A stretch of DNA of 64,000 nt, taken from the NCBI GenBank assembly GCA_900545715.1, contig URAJ01000001.1:1-64000 (forward strand). The letters are read 5' to 3'. This document shows, piece after piece, positions 49,683-58,907 of the stretch (position 1 is the stretch's first letter; every line of letters starts with the position of its first letter). Below the pieces are notes generated by a model that saw only the letters and a program-made list of their open reading frames with translations, made no database searches and had not been told where the DNA came from. Position numbers and translations under genes: made by a program. Source of the DNA: an uncultured Opitutales bacterium (GTDB lineage: Bacteria > Verrucomicrobiota > Verrucomicrobiia > Opitutales > Intestinicryptomonadaceae).

Positions 49683-51473
49683 ATGAAAAGAACCAATACC
49701 TGCAACGAACTCACTTCCGCCGACAAGGGCAAATCGGTTACCCTAATAGGCTGGGTACAATCCGTGCGCGACCACGGCGGCATAATTTTCGTCGACCTGC
49801 GCGACCGCGAAGGCATAACGCAAGTAGTCTTCCACCCGGAGTGCCCCGTGTACCGCGACGCCCAAAAGCTCAAAGACGAAAGCGTAATACAGATCTTCGG
49901 AACGGTGGCCATGCGCGAAAACGACACCGTAAATCCCTCCCTAAAAACGGGCGAGATTGAGGTTGTGGCCGACAATATGATAATCCACAATGTCTGCGAA
50001 ACGCTGCCCTTCCCGCTCGACAACGAGCGCGCCGACAAAGTCAACGAAGACCTGCGCTTGCAGTACCGCTACCTCGACCTCCGCCGCCCGCGCAATCTCA
50101 ACCTGCTGAGAATGCGCCATAAGGCCGCAAAAGCCTTGCGCGAATATCTCGATTCAAACGGCTTTACGGAAGTCGAAACCCCAATTCTTTTTAAAAGCAC
50201 TCCGGAAGGTGCGAGGGAATTTCTAGTACCGAGCCGCCTGAACCCCGGGCAATTTTACGCGCTCAACCAGTCGCCCCAGCAATACAAGCAAATGCTTATG
50301 GTTTCGGGCATCGAAAGATATTACCAGATGGCAAAGTGCTTCCGCGACGAAGACCTAAGAGCCGACAGGCAGCCCGAATTTACGCAGGTTGACATCGAAA
50401 TGAGCTTTATCGACCGCGAAGACATGTATTCTTTAATAGAAAACATGCTCAAAAAAGTCTGGAAGGACGTCCTCGGCATCGACATTCCCACTCCGTTCAA
50501 AAGAATGCCCTACTCCGAGGCGATGAACCGCTACGGCGTCGATAAGCCCGATACGAGATTTGAAATGGAGCTCACCGACTTCACCGACACTTTCAAGCAA
50601 AGCCAATTTAAGGTGTTTTCGTCGGTCGCAAACGGCGGGGGCTCCATCAAGGCGATTAACGCAAAGGGGCTTGCGGACATCACTCAGGGAGAGCTTAAAA
50701 ATCTCGAAGATGTCGCAAAGACGCTCGGCGCAAAGGGGCTTGCTTTTATAAAGGCGGAAAATGGCGCTTGGAAAAGCCCAATACTAAAATTCCTATCCGA
50801 AGCCGAACAGGCGGAACTAAAGCAAAAGCTGAATATCGAAGACGGCGACATCGTTTTCTTTGCGGCGTGCGAGTGGGAGAGGGCGTGCTCAATCCTCGGT
50901 AGAATAAGGCTTGAATGCGCCAAGCTCTTGCAGGCGCGCGGAAAGCTTTCAATCCCCGCCGACCAGTTCAATTTCCTTTGGGTCATAGAATTTCCGCTGA
51001 TGCTTTTCGACGAAGAGCAAGGCAGGTACGTTTCGGCACACCACCCGTTCACTTCGCCCGTCGAGGAGGACATAAAATATCTCGACTCCGACCCGCTCCG
51101 CGTGCGCGGCCAGCACTACGACATCGTCCTAAACGGCGTGGAGCTCGGCGGCGGCTCTATAAGAATCCACCAGCCACAGGTTCAGGAGAAAGTATTCCGC
51201 GATGTCCTAAAAATTCCGGAAGACATAATTGAATCCCGCTTTGGCTACATGTTAAAAGCTTTCAAATACGGGGCTCCGCCGCACGGTGGCATAGCGCTCG
51301 GATTTGACAGGCTCGTAAGCATTCTGACCAACCGCCAGAGCATACGCGACATCATAGCCTTCCCCAAGACCCAAAGAGGCCAGGATTTAATGGCCCAATC
51401 GCCCTGCCCTGTTACGGAAAAGCAGCTTAAAGACCTGCACATCGCAGTTGTCGACGATACCTCTGCGCAATAG
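49683..51473 (+). CDS. aspS: Aspartyl-tRNA synthetase (bacterial type)
   Basis: 596 residues. N-terminal OB fold for the anticodon (VTLIGWVQSVRDHGGIIFVD); class II motif 2 YYQMAKCFRDEDLRADRQPE; a GAD insert domain (about 290-420), typical for bacterial AspRS; motif 3 GIALGFDRLVSIL. It charges tRNA-Asp. Whether it also charges tRNA-Asn cannot be read from the window. No Shine-Dalgarno before the ATG. Confidence 0.97.
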   Translation: MKRTNTCNELTSADKGKSVTLIGWVQSVRDHGGIIFVDLRDREGITQVVFHPECPVYRDAQKLKDESVIQIFGTVAMRENDTVNPSLKTGEIEVVADNMIIHNVCETLPFPLDNERADKVNEDLRLQYRYLDLRRPRNLNLLRMRHKAAKALREYLDSNGFTEVETPILFKSTPEGAREFLVPSRLNPGQFYALNQSPQQYKQMLMVSGIERYYQMAKCFRDEDLRADRQPEFTQVDIEMSFIDREDMYSLIENMLKKVWKDVLGIDIPTPFKRMPYSEAMNRYGVDKPDTRFEMELTDFTDTFKQSQFKVFSSVANGGGSIKAINAKGLADITQGELKNLEDVAKTLGAKGLAFIKAENGAWKSPILKFLSEAEQAELKQKLNIEDGDIVFFAACEWERACSILGRIRLECAKLLQARGKLSIPADQFNFLWVIEFPLMLFDEEQGRYVSAHHPFTSPVEEDIKYLDSDPLRVRGQHYDIVLNGVELGGGSIRIHQPQVQEKVFRDVLKIPEDIIESRFGYMLKAFKYGAPPHGGIALGFDRLVSILTNRQSIRDIIAFPKTQRGQDLMAQSPCPVTEKQLKDLHIAVVDDTSAQ

Positions 51474-51498
51474 CCGATTATTTTAACAATAAAAAATA

Positions 51499-51528
51499 AG
51501 CGTCCGCTTTTGCGGGCGCTTTTTTTTT
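51499..51528 (+). terminator. Terminator after aspS
   Basis: AGCGTCCGC, TTTT, GCGGGCGCT (one G-U) then TTTTTTTT. Confidence 0.9.
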
Positions 51529-51624
51529 GCGCAAAGCTATCTTCAAAATCCAAAATTTTTTTACTTTAAAAATCGGAAAACAAGCAAGCCCCCGCAAATT
51601 TTTTTGAAAAAATTTTTTCAGATA

Positions 51625-51688
51625 CAATTTGATGTTTAACGAAATTTCTAAACAAATATAAGAACTCAGACGCAATTTGATATTTAGC
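51625..51688. repeat. Direct repeat CAATTTGATRTTTARC upstream of aaxB
   Basis: Copies at 51625-51640 and 51673-51688, 14 of 16 bases alike, 48 bp apart, in an AT-rich stretch about 270-330 bp before aaxB. Possible regulator sites. Confidence 0.45.
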
Positions 51689-51953
51689 ATATTGAAATTT
51701 TAGTCTTTACCACGGCTAATTGGTCACCCGCTTGAATTTTAACGGCTCGCCGAAGTTGTAGAAGCAATAGCCTGACGTCTGCGCAAATGGTCTTTTCCGC
51801 AAAACGATTGTTGGAACATATCGAGGCGCACGCTGTCTTGTCACAATAGCGATTCCAAACCGGCAGGGCAAATGCCGCCCAAAAAGAACGGCTCCGCCCG
51901 TCGCAGATAAAAAAGAACGCAAAACCGTAAAAACATTAAAAAAAGGAAAATAT

Positions 51954-52535
51954 ATGGTATTAGGCACAAGATATCCAACTCTCGCATTCCACACAGGCGG
52001 CGCAGGACAAGCGCAAGACGGTATTCCGCCACAGCCATTTGAAACGTTCTGCTACGACTCCGCGCTAATGGAGGCTAAAATCGAAAATTTTAACGTCATT
52101 CCCTACACCTCCGTGCTCCCGAAAGAATTGTTCGGTAAAATTTACCCGGTGGACAAAGTCACAAAATTCTTTAAACATGGAGCGGTGCTCGAAGTCATCA
52201 TAGCGGGCAACGGCGCGCGCCAGCAGGACCACAAGGCAATCGCAACAGGCGTCGGAATATGCTGGGGCAAAGACTCCAAGGGCGAACTGATAGGCGGCTG
52301 GGCCGCGGAATACGTCGAATATTTCGACACGTACGTTGACGACGACATCGCAAAATCGCACGCCGAAATGTGGCTGACAAAATCCCTAAACCACGAGCTC
52401 AATATTCGCGGAGTTCAAAAGCACAGCGAGTTCCAGATGTTCCACAACTTTGTGAATATCAAGCAGAATTTTGGCTACTGCCTGACCGCGCTCGGATTCC
52501 TAAACTTTGAATTCGCCGCCCCCGCGACGGTATAA
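51954..52535 (+). CDS. aaxB: Pyruvoyl-dependent arginine decarboxylase
   Basis: 193 residues, strongly alike to chlamydial AaxB as known to me: [83 protein letters not shown]. The proenzyme should cut itself between Thr52 and Ser53 (YTS), giving a beta chain and an alpha chain with an N-terminal pyruvoyl group. It turns arginine into agmatine, using up a proton. AAAAGGAAAATAT precedes the ATG. The antiporter gene aaxC starts 13 bp after its stop. Confidence 0.93.
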   Translation: MVLGTRYPTLAFHTGGAGQAQDGIPPQPFETFCYDSALMEAKIENFNVIPYTSVLPKELFGKIYPVDKVTKFFKHGAVLEVIIAGNGARQQDHKAIATGVGICWGKDSKGELIGGWAAEYVEYFDTYVDDDIAKSHAEMWLTKSLNHELNIRGVQKHSEFQMFHNFVNIKQNFGYCLTALGFLNFEFAAPATV

Positions 52536-52548
52536 CCCCAAAAATACT

Positions 52549-54177
52549 ATGGCGGACTCAAACAACGGCTCCGCCGCCCCGGCCGCCCAGTCTTCCGCTA
52601 AGAAACTGGGCGTCATTGGGCTCGGCGCAATAGTGCTGAGCTCCATGATAGGGGGCGGCATATATAGTTTACCACAAAACATGGCGGCCTCGGCCTCCGC
52701 GGGCGCGGTGATTATCGCGTGGATTATAACCGGCATCGGGATATTTTTTATCGCAAACTCGTTTAGAATCCTCGCGTCCGCGCGCCCAAACTTGACCGCG
52801 GGCATTTACATGTACAGCAAAGACGGATTCGGCAACTACGCGGGCTTTACCATCGCATGGGGGTATTGGCTCTGCCAGATTTTCGGAAACGTCGGCTACG
52901 CGGTTATTACTATGGACGCGCTGAACTACTTCTTCCCGGGCGTATTTACCGGAGGAAACAACGTTTGGTCGATACTCGGCGGGTCGGTACTGATTTGGAC
53001 ATTCAATTTTGTCGTGCTCGCGGGCGTAAAACAGGCTTCCATTATAAATATAATCGGAACTGTCGGCAAGCTCGTCCCGCTCTTGCTGTTCTCGATAATT
53101 CTCATATTCGCCTTCCACTGGGACAAATTTACGTTCGACTTCTGGGGCAAAATGGCAATCGACGGGCATACGCTCGGAGGGCTCGGCGCACAGATAAAAA
53201 GCACTATGCTCGTCACGCTTTGGGCGTTTATCGGCATCGAAGGCGCGGTCGTCCTCTCGGGCCGGGCGAAGTCGCAGGGAGATGTTGGCAAAGCCACCAT
53301 TATGGGATTCCTCGGCGGGCTGATAGTTTTCATAATGCTTTCGGTTCTGCCGTTCGGCGTTATGAGCCAACACGAAATTGCGTCGGTCGCAAATCCATCA
53401 ACTGCCGGTGTGCTCGAAAAAGTCGTCGGACCGTGGGGCGCATGGCTTATGAATATAGGCCTGCTCATATCGGTTTTGGCGAGCTGGCTTGCGTGGACTA
53501 TCATCACTGCCGAAATGCCGTTTGCATGCGCAAATGACGGGACATTCCCAAAGTTCTTCGCAAAATCAAACGCGAGCGGCTCTCCGTCAACATCGCTCTG
53601 GATTACAAGCGCTCTCATGCAGCTGGCAATGCTTATGGTATTCTTTTCCAACAATGCTTGGAATACCATGCTTAGCATAACGGGCGTAATGGTCCTGCCG
53701 GCGTATCTGTCGAGTACGGCGTACCTGTTTAAAATCTCAGAGGAGAGGAAACTGAAATCGGTAGTTCCCGGGCTTCCGGTTAGCGCGTCAATGGCTGCCG
53801 CGAGCGGCTGCATCGGCGCGGTATACGCTTTATGGCTAATCTACGCCGCCGGTCTGGAATATCTGCTGGCATCTGTCATATTCCTCACAATAGGGATACC
53901 GTTCTACATTTGGGCGCGCAAAGAAAACGGAGAAAAGGCGTTTAACAAAGCCGAGCTTATAGGGGCGGCCGCGCTCGCAGCTGTATCTGTCGGCGCAATA
54001 TACGCTATGGCAACGGGTAAAATCAACCTCGGAGGGGCGCCCTCTACCCCGACGCCAGCTGCCACACAGCAAATAAAGCACTCCCCGATAATAAAACGCC
54101 ACGGCCACTCGGTGCCGACAAAAGAGCGCGCCGACGCCGCTTCCGCAAATGCCGAAGCAAGTCGGAAAGTAAACTGA
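52549..54177 (+). CDS. aaxC: Arginine/agmatine antiporter (APC family)
   Basis: 542 residues, 12 or more helices. LGVIGLGAIVLSSMIGGGIY is the GxG(I/G)IY first-helix substrate motif of basic amino-acid antiporters (ArcD/AdiC/AaxC type); AFIGIEGAVVLSGRAKSQGD is the helix-6 region. The C-terminus adds a hydrophilic tail (STPTPAATQQIKHSPIIKRH) not usual in the family. With AaxB it would exchange arginine for agmatine and so export acid equivalents. ATG at 52549 chosen; an earlier in-frame ATG (52507) lies inside aaxB. Confidence 0.88.
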   Translation: MADSNNGSAAPAAQSSAKKLGVIGLGAIVLSSMIGGGIYSLPQNMAASASAGAVIIAWIITGIGIFFIANSFRILASARPNLTAGIYMYSKDGFGNYAGFTIAWGYWLCQIFGNVGYAVITMDALNYFFPGVFTGGNNVWSILGGSVLIWTFNFVVLAGVKQASIINIIGTVGKLVPLLLFSIILIFAFHWDKFTFDFWGKMAIDGHTLGGLGAQIKSTMLVTLWAFIGIEGAVVLSGRAKSQGDVGKATIMGFLGGLIVFIMLSVLPFGVMSQHEIASVANPSTAGVLEKVVGPWGAWLMNIGLLISVLASWLAWTIITAEMPFACANDGTFPKFFAKSNASGSPSTSLWITSALMQLAMLMVFFSNNAWNTMLSITGVMVLPAYLSSTAYLFKISEERKLKSVVPGLPVSASMAAASGCIGAVYALWLIYAAGLEYLLASVIFLTIGIPFYIWARKENGEKAFNKAELIGAAALAAVSVGAIYAMATGKINLGGAPSTPTPAATQQIKHSPIIKRHGHSVPTKERADAASANAEASRKVN

Positions 54178-54194
54178 CAAAGGCGTAAACATCA

Positions 54195-54232
54195 AAAAAG
54201 GCACAGCCGCACGGCTGCGCCTTTTTTTTTGA
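54195..54232 (+). terminator. Terminator after aaxC
   Basis: AAGGC-A-CAGCCG, CA, CGGCTG-C-GCCTT with one mismatch, then T9. Confidence 0.85.
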
Positions 54233-54302
54233 CTTTTGCTCTCATGAGTCCCGCGCGATTGGCCTTTTTTATAAATTCCGTACGCGCCGGAATCCAATAG
54301 CG

Positions 54303-55070
54303 CTAACGCTTGACCGCGGCAAGAACCTTTGAATGCAGCTCCGGCGTGCAAGATGCAATTAGCCCCCAATCGTGGCCTATTTCGCAGCCGCCGCGCCAGT
54401 CGGAATAGGCGACCCCGGCGCCCTTCAATATGGGTAAGAGCGCGGTAAAATCCCAAACTTCAAGAAGCGCGTCCGCCATAACGTCGGCATATCCCCTGCA
54501 CAAGAGCATGTACCCGTAGCAATCGCCCCATGTGCGCGAGATTGCCGCGGCATCTTCAAGCCTCTTCCATTGCTCTTCGCCGCGCAGGCGCGAGCAATAG
54601 CGCGAATCGGAAGTCAGCAGCGTTATGCCTTTTAGCTCCGTTTTTTTGGAGGGCGAGACTTTCGCCCCGTTAAACAGGCACTCTTTGCAATCGCCTACCA
54701 TGCGCTCGTGCAAGACAGGCTGGTTTATCAGCCCAAGCACAGGCTCCCCGTTTTTTGTAAGCGCTATGAGCGTTCCAAAGAGCGGAACGGCGCTTATAAA
54801 TGATTTTGTGCCGTCAATCGGGTCAATCACCCATACGTATTCGGCGTCTTTATTCAAGGTGCCGTACTCCTCGCCTATTATTCCGTGGTCGGGGAATTTT
54901 TTTTGTATCGCCTCGCGCAGCATGTATTCCGTATTTTTATCCACCTCCGTCACGGGAGAATTGTCTTTTTTGAAATCTACGCCGTGGCGGCGGCCGAAAG
55001 ACTTTGCGATGTATTCGCCGCTCATATCGGCGAGTTCGTTAATAAAAACCTTGAAAGTTTCGCTTTGCAT
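54303..55070 (-). CDS. Inositol monophosphatase family (histidinol-phosphatase HisN-like)
   Basis: 255 residues. VIDPIDGTKSFISAVPLFGT is the metal-binding DPIDGT motif, GIIGEEYG supplies the Glu pair and VWDFTALLPILKGAG the last Asp. Proteins with GDCYGYMLLCRGYADVM and IDGTKSF in this order are often HisN-type histidinol-phosphatases; hisA is also encoded in the window, though far off. Start taken at MQSETFKV (55070); the frame continues upstream through the divergent exonuclease gene as a shadow. Confidence 0.82.
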   Translation of the reverse strand: MQSETFKVFINELADMSGEYIAKSFGRRHGVDFKKDNSPVTEVDKNTEYMLREAIQKKFPDHGIIGEEYGTLNKDAEYVWVIDPIDGTKSFISAVPLFGTLIALTKNGEPVLGLINQPVLHERMVGDCKECLFNGAKVSPSKKTELKGITLLTSDSRYCSRLRGEEQWKRLEDAAAISRTWGDCYGYMLLCRGYADVMADALLEVWDFTALLPILKGAGVAYSDWRGGCEIGHDWGLIASCTPELHSKVLAAVKR

Positions 55071-55077
55071 GGGCGTA

Positions 55078-55752
55078 ATGTATGAGATTCCTACGACAAT
55101 GGGCAAGATGAAAAATACGACGCCGATTTTCGCAATAGACTTTGAAGGGTCGGCTAAAATCGGGGTAGTTGAATATGGCGTTGCGGAAATTTGCGGCGAC
55201 GAGGTTGTATCCGCGCACACGCGCATCTGCGCCCCGAAAACGAAAATATCTGCCCGCGATTCAGACTTTTTTGGGATTTCCAACGAAATGGCAAATTCCC
55301 AAAAGCCGTTTTCAGCCGACCTGCCGCTATTCTGCGAAATGAGGGCGCACGGGATTTTTATGGCGCACAACGCGGTTGTCGAGGACAGCTTTTTGCGCTC
55401 GGCTCTCCCCTCGCCGGGGATTGTACCGGACTTCGCCCGCGGTGGCCGCACGCCTGAGTGGGCCCCGTGGCTCGATACGTGCGCGCTCGTAAGGAATTTA
55501 TTCCCGTCATTAGGAGGTGCGAAACTGTCGGATTGCGCGCGCGCATTCGGAGTTCAAAAAAGGATAGACGAAGCGGCGAAAAAATTTTGTCCGGAAAGCC
55601 GCGCCAAGTGGCACCGCGCGCTTTACGACGCAATCGCCTGCGCCGTCCTGTTTATAAGGATAGGGGAATTTGAAGGAATGGAGCGAGCAGACATACCGTG
55701 GTACGCAAAATATTCGGGAGTAGGCGACGCCGGGCAGGAGCGCTTTTTTTAG
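55078..55752 (+). CDS. DEDD-type 3'-5' exonuclease (DnaQ-like)
   Basis: 224 residues. FAIDFEG is ExoI (Asp-Glu), MAHNAVVEDSFL is ExoII and RALYDAIACAVLF is ExoIII with its Asp; together these are the DEDD superfamily set. Such enzymes proofread or act in RNA/DNA trimming; this small form is unassigned. Starts at 55078, 55099 or 55108 are all possible. Divergent from the phosphatase with 7 bp between starts; the next small gene follows 13 bp later. Confidence 0.8.
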   Translation: MYEIPTTMGKMKNTTPIFAIDFEGSAKIGVVEYGVAEICGDEVVSAHTRICAPKTKISARDSDFFGISNEMANSQKPFSADLPLFCEMRAHGIFMAHNAVVEDSFLRSALPSPGIVPDFARGGRTPEWAPWLDTCALVRNLFPSLGGAKLSDCARAFGVQKRIDEAAKKFCPESRAKWHRALYDAIACAVLFIRIGEFEGMERADIPWYAKYSGVGDAGQERFF

Positions 55753-55765
55753 GGGAATTTCAAAT

Positions 55766-56188
55766 ATGGAGTACGCAAGAAAAATCCGCTTGCTAAACAA
55801 GCTCCTCGCGCATTCGAGCCCGTACAGTCTGCCGATGTGCGCGGACGCCGCGCGCGGAGTTGAAACAGCCCTCCGCCTGTCTAAAGACGACCTTGCGCCG
55901 CTCGGAATTTTTGCGAAGCGCATACTCGCGTTATACGACCCGTCTGCAGCGGTAGAGGTTGTCGAGCTCGCGCCGTCGGAGCCGCTATTTGCGCTCGCGC
56001 CGATTTCTTCGGCGGTAAAAAGGCTCGCCGGCCACGACAGGGCGTATCTCGTCATTTGCGGCCTTGGGGAGCTCGCCCGAAAAACAAAAAAAACTATAAG
56101 AACCCACTCTTCGGACATAGCAACAATAGAGGGCTTTATTTCCAGATACGAAAGGGCCCTGCCCAATCTCGAGATTCTTTTTATATAA
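55766..56188 (+). CDS. Hypothetical protein following the exonuclease gene
   Basis: 140 residues; MEYARKIRLLNKLLAHSSPY, then a helical body and a segment LAGHDRAYLVICGLGELARK. It might be a nucleotide-binding or regulatory partner of the exonuclease because the genes are adjacent (13 bp). No family recognised. Confidence 0.65.
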   Translation: MEYARKIRLLNKLLAHSSPYSLPMCADAARGVETALRLSKDDLAPLGIFAKRILALYDPSAAVEVVELAPSEPLFALAPISSAVKRLAGHDRAYLVICGLGELARKTKKTIRTHSSDIATIEGFISRYERALPNLEILFI

Positions 56189-56252
56189 GCATAAAAAGAG
56201 AAAAATCTTTTTCGTTTGCAAATGGCGGCGGAAGGAGTTTAGTTTTAAACGT

Positions 56253-56591
56253 ATGAAAACTCTGTTTCAAAAAATTCTCGACGGAGAAATACCGTCGAAA
56301 ATCGTCTATAAAGACGATGTTTGCGCCGCCATCAACGACATCAATCCGCAGGCGCCCGTACACGTTCTCCTATTCCCGATAAAACCCATTTCGAGGATTG
56401 CCGAAGCGAAAGAGGAAGACGCCCAGATACTCGCGCACCTCATGCTCGCCGTGCCGAAAGTCGCGGAAAAATGCGGGCTTAAAGACGGGTTTAGGGTTGT
56501 TATAAACAACGGGCTCCTCGCCGGCGAAACCATTCCGCACCTGCACCTTCATATTCTCGGCGGGCGCCAACTGCATTGGCCGCCTTGCTGA
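56253..56591 (+). CDS. HIT family hydrolase (HinT-like)
   Basis: 112 residues. LFQKILDGEIPSKIVYKDDV is the family start and PHLHLHILGGRQLHWPPC the HIT triad (HxHxH) with the usual tail. HinT-like proteins hydrolyse purine nucleotide phosphoramidates such as AMP-lysine. Complete and of normal length. Confidence 0.93.
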   Translation: MKTLFQKILDGEIPSKIVYKDDVCAAINDINPQAPVHVLLFPIKPISRIAEAKEEDAQILAHLMLAVPKVAEKCGLKDGFRVVINNGLLAGETIPHLHLHILGGRQLHWPPC

Positions 56592-57491
56592 TTTCGGCAA
56601 CTGGCAACCTTTGAATAGGCTGTCAAGAAAAGCGCCTTTTTTGGCGCACATAATGTATTCGGCGGAGAGCTGCCCGTTTAAAATGGCGGGCAGCATAATT
56701 TAGCATAACTCTTGCGGGGAAGGCATAGACGCAGGCATGCGCTGTGATAAAGAAGAAATTGCGCTCTGCGCTTTTTTTAAAAATTGAGGCAGGATTGTCG
56801 TTAGGAAAGATATTTTTGTCTGAGATTCTGCCAAAAAATTGTGCAAGAATTATCGCGCGGCAAGATGTTTTTCTTTCTGCGCTTTTTGTCTAAAAGCGGC
56901 GGAAGGTATTGGAGCAAGCCAAAATATTTTTGTCCACTCCGCGTTTTTGGCGTATGTTTTTCTATGATTTTTTAAGACTCCCATTAAAATGAGTCAGCCG
57001 TATTTATAGTGTGCGGCGGCGCCCTGTAAAAAAATATGTATGCCAAGCGCAAAGCAGGAGAATGTTTAAGCGCTATTGGCGTTGTGTAATCCGCACAAAA
57101 TATATTTACTATTTGTCAAGGCGCACCTTGAAATCAACCTATTGGATTTTCGTCAACAAACATCTGCCGCAGTGGATAAACCTAAAAATATAAAACTCCC
57201 GCACAGCAAAAAGTTCCGCCGCATACATAGAAACTCCCGACTGTAAGTCCAAAATCTATCCCAAAAACACAAGAAATTTCTCCGAAAAACTAACTTTAAG
57301 ACACTCATTAAAAAAAATATCTAAGGCGCCCGACCGCTTTCAAATTGCGACATTCAATATTTCGGTATAAAATTTTTGGGGAACCCCATAAGCCCTATTG
57401 TTAAGAAGGTTTCATTAACAATAAATTCTTGAAGGCGCGCACAAATATTTTATTATTTACCTATTATACATGTAATAGACAAAGGAATTTT
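56592..57491. other. Long non-coding, AT-rich region before the DUF4832 genes
   Basis: 900 bp; only short random frames (one at 57011-57193 is unlikely). Some repeats of GCGCTTTTTGTC-like words near 56765-56900 (GCGCTTTTT, GCGTTTTTGG) are decayed. The promoter of the three-gene cluster is expected near its end (TTGTTAAGAAGG and TTATACATGTAATAG at 57395-57480). Confidence 0.5.
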
Positions 57492-58856
57492 ATGAAAATT
57501 TTACTTCTCGCCCTGTGTTTGCCTTTTGCGATATGCGCGTGCAAGCAGCAGACGGATACGGCATTTACCGAAAGCGATAAAATAATAACAAACCCCGGGC
57601 AGGGATTCGCATCATGCACGCAAAAGCCGAGAACGGATGGCATACTCCCTTACGGCGTCGGCTACGGACGATACGACTGGTCGGACTTTGAGCCGGAAGA
57701 CGGCAAGTACGACTGGTCCAAAATCGACGAACTCATCAAAAATTACGCCAAAATCGGCCTGCCCGTATCGTTCCGCATAACCTGCGCAAACTACCACAGC
57801 AAAAAGCCCTACTCCACCCCTAAATGGGCTCTCGACAAAGGCATAAAATACAAGCCGTACAACTGGGAGAAGGAGCGGCAAAACCCCAAAAGCCCCTTCA
57901 CCACAATGACGCGCTATACGCCGTATTTCGACGAGCCTCTGCTTATAGAGCTGCATACGCGCTTTGTGAAAGAGCTCGCCAAACGCTACGACGGCAATCC
58001 ACACATAAGCTCGATAGACCTCGGAGGGTACGGCAACTGGGGCGAATGGCATACATACCGGCTTGGCGTACCAGAAGCGACACCGCAAACGCGCAAAAAA
58101 TTCGCCGACGCATACCTCGACAACTTTAAAAAGACGCCAATAGTATTTATGAGCGACGACGCCCAAACACTCGAATACGCACTTGAAAAGGGCGGAAAAT
58201 TTCCGCGCGTCGGCATACGCCGCGACGGCGTGGGCGGCCCGTGGCATTACAGAAATTGGATTGGTTCTAAAAAATACTCGCGCATTCCAAAAATGGGAGA
58301 AATTTGGAAATCGCAACCGGTGCTTCTCGAATTTATATCGTCGCCCAACAAGCAAAAAGAGTGGTCTATGCAGCGCGCAGTTGACTTCATTCTCGGCAAC
58401 CACTGCAATGTATTTAACGACAACTTACACTTCAAAAACACTTTCACCTCTGCCCAAGACGCCCCCCTTATCGAAAAGCTTAAAAAATATATAGGCGCGA
58501 GAATCGTCATAGACCGCGCGCGCATACTGTCTGATTCCCAAAGTGTCGAAATTTCCCTCAAAGGGAGAAATGTCGGCTGCGCCAAAATCTACCTGCCGTA
58601 CGAACTCGTTTACGAGTTGCGCACCCCGGACGGTAAAACGGCGGCAAGCTTTTTGTCGAAAGAAAACCCGTCGGACTGGCTGCCGGGCGAAATTTCAATA
58701 TCCGATAAATTCGAACTGCCCAAAAATCTGCCGAAAGGTAAATACGAACTCGTCGCGCGCCTCGCCCACAAGGGCAAAGTTCTCAGAGACTTCGCATTTG
58801 CGGTCGTCGAAGCCAACGCTGACGGCTCAATAACCATCGCAAAAATCTCAATATAG
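57492..58856 (+). CDS. DUF4832-type secreted lipoprotein, paralogue 1
   Basis: 454 residues. Lipoprotein signal MKILLLALCLPFAICAC, lipobox ICAC. DKIITNPGQGFASC, GRYDWSDFEPEDGKYDWSKI and DLGGYGNWGEWHTYR are the DUF4874/DUF4832 motifs; the fold is a glycosidase-like TIM barrel in which the Glu of GNWGEW is the likely acid/base. The C-terminal ~100 residues (YLPYELVYELRTPDGKTAAS, KGKYELVARLAH) form a beta-sandwich. Probably binds or cuts polysaccharide at the cell surface. An earlier in-frame ATG (57429) has no signal function. First of three tandem copies. Confidence 0.8.
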   Translation: MKILLLALCLPFAICACKQQTDTAFTESDKIITNPGQGFASCTQKPRTDGILPYGVGYGRYDWSDFEPEDGKYDWSKIDELIKNYAKIGLPVSFRITCANYHSKKPYSTPKWALDKGIKYKPYNWEKERQNPKSPFTTMTRYTPYFDEPLLIELHTRFVKELAKRYDGNPHISSIDLGGYGNWGEWHTYRLGVPEATPQTRKKFADAYLDNFKKTPIVFMSDDAQTLEYALEKGGKFPRVGIRRDGVGGPWHYRNWIGSKKYSRIPKMGEIWKSQPVLLEFISSPNKQKEWSMQRAVDFILGNHCNVFNDNLHFKNTFTSAQDAPLIEKLKKYIGARIVIDRARILSDSQSVEISLKGRNVGCAKIYLPYELVYELRTPDGKTAASFLSKENPSDWLPGEISISDKFELPKNLPKGKYELVARLAHKGKVLRDFAFAVVEANADGSITIAKISI

Positions 58857-58907
58857 CGCGCTTGTCCAGCACCGCCCGCGAAAAAAAATTTCTTAAAAAA
58901 TAAGAAA

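Larger units (their letters stand above)
51474..51953. other. Non-coding region between aspS and aaxB
   Basis: Holds the aspS terminator, a pair of 16-bp direct repeats (51625, 51673) and the aaxB leader. No gene seen. Confidence 0.5.

Noticed and set aside
55071..55451. N-terminal extension of the inositol phosphatase family gene
   Set aside because: It would run through the divergent exonuclease gene, which has complete DEDD motifs.
57011..57193. 60-codon plus-strand frame upstream of the DUF4832 genes
   Set aside because: No ribosome site, no domain pattern, AT-rich random composition.
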